A stretch of 8,237 nt of DNA. It comes from an uncultured Clostridia bacterium. Lineage in GTDB: Bacteria; Bacillota; Clostridia; Oscillospirales; Oscillospiraceae. The DNA lies in contig CAMWQV010000066.1 in assembly GCA_947176425.1 (NCBI GenBank), positions 1 through 8,237 of the forward strand, given 5' to 3'. The first letter of the stretch is position 1. Every line of letters begins with the position of its first letter. The position numbers were made by a program, and so were the translations under genes. Below, piece by piece: positions 5,967 to 8,237 of this stretch. The notes below the pieces were generated by a model. It made no database searches, was not told where the DNA came from, and worked only from the letters and a program-made list of their open reading frames with translations.

Positions 5967-6706
5967 TCAGCAGGTACAGGCAGCGCAGCCCCACAGGCCA
6001 ATCTGTAATCTGCCGGTGTCAGACCTACTATTTTTTTAAAGTGCCTGATGAAGTGGCTTTGGTCACAAAAACCTGTGGCCAAGGCCGCTTCCGCTATTGT
6101 AACAGATGTCTCCAATAACCGCTGTGCTTTACGGATGCGGTTTTGAATCTGAAACTGATGGGGCGTCAGTCCAATTTCGTGTTTGAAGGTGCGAATAAGA
6201 TGATATTTGCTGATAAACGCGGTATCAGCCATATCGTCCAAACTGTACTTGATTTCTGGATATGTTTCCAACTGCGTTTTTAATTTGCTGACAGCCGTTT
6301 CTTTTTGCGCAGGAATCATCTTGCTGATCAGAATAAGGCCAGACAGGGCTTGGCGGATTTTATCTTCCACTGTTGGCTGGTTTATGGAATTGTGCAGAAA
6401 ATCCGCTGTGTCTAACGCGTTTCTTTCAAGTCCTGGTCCAGCCGTCAGCTCCGTGCTGACGCACAGGCTCAAAAGTGTATAGCAAGACTGGGCGTTTATG
6501 CAATGCGGAGTATAAGGCAGGATAACAAACGTCTCATTTTCTCGGAAAATATTACGTCCTTTATCCGTAACCAATTCGATTGCACCCTCCAAAATGAAGC
6601 CGAGAGTATAAACTGAAACATGGTTATGCAGCGGATATGAGATTGTCGATTGTTTACAGATAATCAACTCTACACCATTTCCACGTAAGTATCCGAGTTT
6701 TGCCAT
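5963..6706 (-). CDS. AraC-family transcriptional regulator with N-terminal cupin sensor
   Basis: This 247-residue regulator has an N-terminal AraC-type cupin domain (about 20-90), visible as SYPLHNHVSVYTLGFILEGAIEL and FVILPYTPHCINA, with H27, H29 and H68. The C-terminal part (about 150-236) has two AraC helix-turn-helix motifs. The first is around 156-178 (LDDMADTAFISKYHLIRTFK) and the second around 204-228 (IAEAALATGFCDQSHFIRHFKK), followed by the family's closing block GLTPADYR. It should bind a small ligand in the cytoplasm and activate or repress nearby promoters. I chose ATG 6706 because AAAGGAG (6722-6716) is 9 bases upstream. The longer version from ATG 6772 would begin in the -35 box of the only good promoter, so it is unlikely. 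GC is lower than in the two-component genes (22 of 60 in 6241-6300), perhaps indicating separate ancestry. Likely targets are itself, the facing cupin gene, or the divergent substrate-binding gene. Confidence 0.92.
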   Translation of the reverse strand: MAKLGYLRGNGVELIICKQSTISYPLHNHVSVYTLGFILEGAIELVTDKGRNIFRENETFVILPYTPHCINAQSCYTLLSLCVSTELTAGPGLERNALDTADFLHNSINQPTVEDKIRQALSGLILISKMIPAQKETAVSKLKTQLETYPEIKYSLDDMADTAFISKYHLIRTFKHEIGLTPHQFQIQNRIRKAQRLLETSVTIAEAALATGFCDQSHFIRHFKKIVGLTPADYRLACGAALPVPAD

Positions 6707-6743
6707 ATTGGATTTCTCCTTTCGTTCATCTGCCGTTGCATTG

Positions 6744-6772
6744 ATGATATCATACCATCGGCCAACATTCAA
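6744..6772 (-). promoter_or_regulatory. Promoter of the AraC-type gene with overlapping palindrome
   Basis: On the minus strand TTGAAT (6772-6767), a 17-bp spacer and TATCAT (6749-6744) form a good sigma-A type promoter. The predicted transcription start is near 6737, about 31 bases before the chosen ATG 6706. The perfect 10-bp palindrome ATGATATCAT (6744-6753) covers the -10 element and could be an operator or chance. This promoter rules against the longer reading frame that begins at 6772. Confidence 0.6.
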
Positions 6773-6784
6773 CCCTCATTTGCA

Positions 6785-6799
6785 GGCGCTGACAGCGCC
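6785..6799. repeat. GC-rich dyad in the AraC / binding-protein spacer
   Basis: GGCGCT (6785-6790), GAC, AGCGCC (6794-6799) is a perfect 6-bp inverted repeat with a 3-base centre. It sits about 48-62 bases upstream of the predicted start of the AraC-type gene and about 86-100 upstream of that of the binding-protein gene. There is no T-run after it in either direction, so it is not an intrinsic terminator. A regulator binding site for one or both divergent genes is possible. A run AAAAAATTTTT follows at 6814-6824 and may bend the DNA. The rest of the 216-bp spacer (6707-6922) holds only the two promoters. Confidence 0.35.
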
Positions 6800-6849
6800 C
6801 GTCAATAATCCCGAAAAAATTTTTATGCGGACTTTTTCTTGCATTCCCC

Positions 6850-6878
6850 TTGAATGCGCGGATGGAAAAGAGTATAAT
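6850..6878 (+). promoter_or_regulatory. Sigma-A type promoter of the tandem substrate-binding gene
   Basis: TTGAAT (6850-6855), a 17-bp spacer and a perfect TATAAT (6873-6878) form the best promoter match in the window. Transcription should start near 6885, leaving a leader of about 38 bases with AAGGGA (6908-6913) as ribosome site 9 bases before ATG 6923. It is the strongest evidence that the following plus-strand frame is expressed. Confidence 0.75.
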
Positions 6879-6922
6879 AGTGAAAACTGATTCTAAAATG
6901 AACAGAAAAGGGAACTGAGGTA

Positions 6923-8237
6923 ATGGAAAGAAAACGAAAAGGGCATCTGATCAACCGGCCATATGTCAAACAAATCCTTGCGCTGTTTATATGCTTGCTT
7001 TTATCCAATATTCCAGCCGCAGCCGCGGATGAACCAGCGAATAACCGAACGGTGAAAGCGGGCGTTTTTTTCTTTGACGGCTACCACATGCAGGACAGCG
7101 ACGGCGTCTATAGCGGCTATGGCATTGAATTGCTGAATATGATCTCCCAGTACTCTCATTTGAATTTCGAGTTTGTGGGCTATGACAAGACCTGGGAAGA
7201 AATGCAGTCTATGCTGCTGGACGGTGAGATCGACGTTGTGACCTCCGCCAGAAAGACCCGGGCGCGGACGGAACTTTTCGCGTTCTCCGTTCCCATTGAA
7301 CGCAACAGCACAGTGCTGTCCGTGCTGGAGGAAAACACAGACATCGTCTCCGGAGATTACAGCACATACGACGGCATGACGGTGGGACTGCTCTCCGGAA
7401 GCAGCCAGAACCGGACCCTGCCCATTTTCGCGGAGGAGAACGGATTTACCTATCAGAGCCGGGAATACGCGGACTCCCGCCAGCTGGAGGAGGCTCTCCG
7501 GAGCGGCGAAATTGACGCGATCCTTACCAGCAACCTTCGCCGGTCGGAGAACGAGAAACTGCTGGATACCACCAATATCAATTATTTCTACGCCATCACA
7601 CGGAAGGAAGACCAGGACCTTCTGGACGAGATCAACTATGCCATCAATCAGATGAATCTCTGCGAGGGGGACTGGGGAACTGCTCTGTACAACAAATATT
7701 ATAGAGGCGGCGTCTCCTCCGCCAGCGGCTTTACGCAGCGGGAGCAGGATTACATAGATTCGGTGATTTCCGGGAAGAAGCAGATCACTGCAACGGCTCT
7801 GCCCGACCGGAGGCCCTATTCTTACACAGAGAACGGAGAACTGAAAGGAATTCTGCCGCAGTTCTTTGACAGACTGATGCAGATAGCCGAACTGCCCTAT
7901 GAGATGATCGTACCGGAGAACAATGCGGAATACGACCGGCTCAAAGAGAGTGTGGACGTGGTGATCGATTGGCAGCAGTCTGCCTCCCTGGAAACGGAGT
8001 ATACCAGCGGCGGATTTTTGACGGATACCTATATGAATACAGGCACGGTTCTGCTGACCCGCAAAGATTTCAGCGGTCCGGTTTCCTCTCTGGCCGTGCT
8101 GGATGGTCTGGTGGGCCTGCCTCTGGAGCATGAGCAGTTTAAAAACGCCTTCCTTCAGACCTATCCATCCCCGAAAGACGTGATGCAGGCCGTCTTGGAT
8201 GGAAAGGCGGACGCCGCTTTTATGCGTACCTATGCGG
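6923..8237 (+). CDS. Membrane-anchored or secreted protein with tandem SBP_bac_3 domains, probable sensor kinase or cyclase N-terminus (partial)
   Basis: The frame is open from ATG 6923 to the window edge: 438 codons with no stop. A basic N-terminus (MERKRK) is followed by a hydrophobic stretch at 15-34 (VKQILALFICLLLSNIPAAA) ending in AAAADEP, a typical signal peptide. Residues about 43-262 form a first periplasmic-binding-like (SBP_bac_3) domain: TVKAGVFFFDGY, GYGIELLNMIS, WEEMQSMLLDGEIDVVTSARKT, and a closing WGTALYNKYYRGG. A second, divergent copy starts near 287: ITATALPDRRPYSYTENGELKGILPQFFDRLM, and continues past the edge, with VLDGKADAAFM at 424-434. In Clostridia such tandem pairs usually form the sensor of multidomain histidine kinases (EvgS-like) or GGDEF proteins rather than free transport proteins; that output is inferred, since the C-terminus is missing. 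An opposite-strand frame at 7001-8131 is a shadow of this gene. The ligand, probably an amino acid or similar small solute, is unknown. Confidence 0.88.
   Translation, partial: MERKRKGHLINRPYVKQILALFICLLLSNIPAAAADEPANNRTVKAGVFFFDGYHMQDSDGVYSGYGIELLNMISQYSHLNFEFVGYDKTWEEMQSMLLDGEIDVVTSARKTRARTELFAFSVPIERNSTVLSVLEENTDIVSGDYSTYDGMTVGLLSGSSQNRTLPIFAEENGFTYQSREYADSRQLEEALRSGEIDAILTSNLRRSENEKLLDTTNINYFYAITRKEDQDLLDEINYAINQMNLCEGDWGTALYNKYYRGGVSSASGFTQREQDYIDSVISGKKQITATALPDRRPYSYTENGELKGILPQFFDRLMQIAELPYEMIVPENNAEYDRLKESVDVVIDWQQSASLETEYTSGGFLTDTYMNTGTVLLTRKDFSGPVSSLAVLDGLVGLPLEHEQFKNAFLQTYPSPKDVMQAVLDGKADAAFMRTYA

Noticed and set aside
6707..6772. 22-residue N-terminal extension of the AraC-type protein from ATG 6772
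   Set aside because: The ATG coincides with the -35 box and lies upstream of the predicted transcription start. ATG 6706 has a strong AAAGGAG site, and the extension does not look like part of an AraC cupin domain.
6898..6918. Six-codon open frame (ATG 6898 to TGA 6918) in the leader of the tandem binding-domain gene
   Set aside because: It has no ribosome site of its own and no amino-acid bias suggesting a leader peptide; most likely chance.
7001..8131. A 376-codon minus-strand open frame
   Set aside because: Its translation shows no recognisable domain, and the opposite strand is open throughout with promoter, ribosome site, signal peptide and two SBP_bac_3-like domains. It is a shadow caused by codon bias of the real gene.

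Overview
The window looks like chromosomal DNA from a gut-type member of the Bacillota (class Clostridia). The support is strong AGGAGG-like ribosome sites, sigma-A type promoters, a BceAB-like ABC exporter, an AgrC/AgrA-like (GHKL/LytTR) two-component system, and moderate to high GC with clostridial gene families. I cannot name the genus. Composition is uneven: the two-component genes are GC-rich (40 of 60 bases in 4561-4620), while parts of the AraC gene are much poorer (22 of 60 in 6241-6300).

Layout. 1-336 is the 3' end of a plus-strand Uma2-family gene. It converges on a minus-strand ABC exporter operon, and a perfect 15-bp hairpin (341-379) lies between them. The exporter consists of an ATPase (3278 to 2535) and a 710-residue FtsX-like permease (2529 to 397), in the order ATPase then permease. 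Divergent from it, across 157 bp (3279-3435), is a plus-strand operon for a LytTR response regulator (3436-4146) and a multi-pass GHKL histidine kinase (4150-5442). The spacer carries a candidate promoter in each direction. Between them is a 21-bp-period direct repeat that resembles a LytTR operator and sits next to both -35 positions. The simplest model is that the kinase senses a membrane or peptide signal, the regulator binds these repeats, and both the sensor operon and the exporter are induced. This would resemble a Bce-type antimicrobial-peptide detoxification module, but with an Agr-like two-component system in place of the usual BceRS pair. No peptide gene, AgrB or AgrD is visible.

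Downstream is a pair facing each other: a small single-domain cupin (5571-5966, plus) and an AraC-type regulator with its own cupin sensor domain (6706 to 5963, minus). They overlap by 4 bp, so their stop codons share the palindrome TTAA. Each has dyad symmetry upstream that could be an operator.

The window ends inside a long plus-strand gene starting at 6923. It is easy to miss because it has no stop codon before the edge. It encodes a signal peptide or membrane anchor and two tandem SBP_bac_3-type solute-binding domains, and has a clear promoter (TTGAAT, 17 bp, TATAAT). In Clostridia this arrangement is typical of the extracytoplasmic sensor half of a histidine kinase or diguanylate cyclase, whose output domain would lie outside the window.

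No RNA gene, mobile element or CRISPR array was found, and no gene-free stretch exceeds 300 bases.
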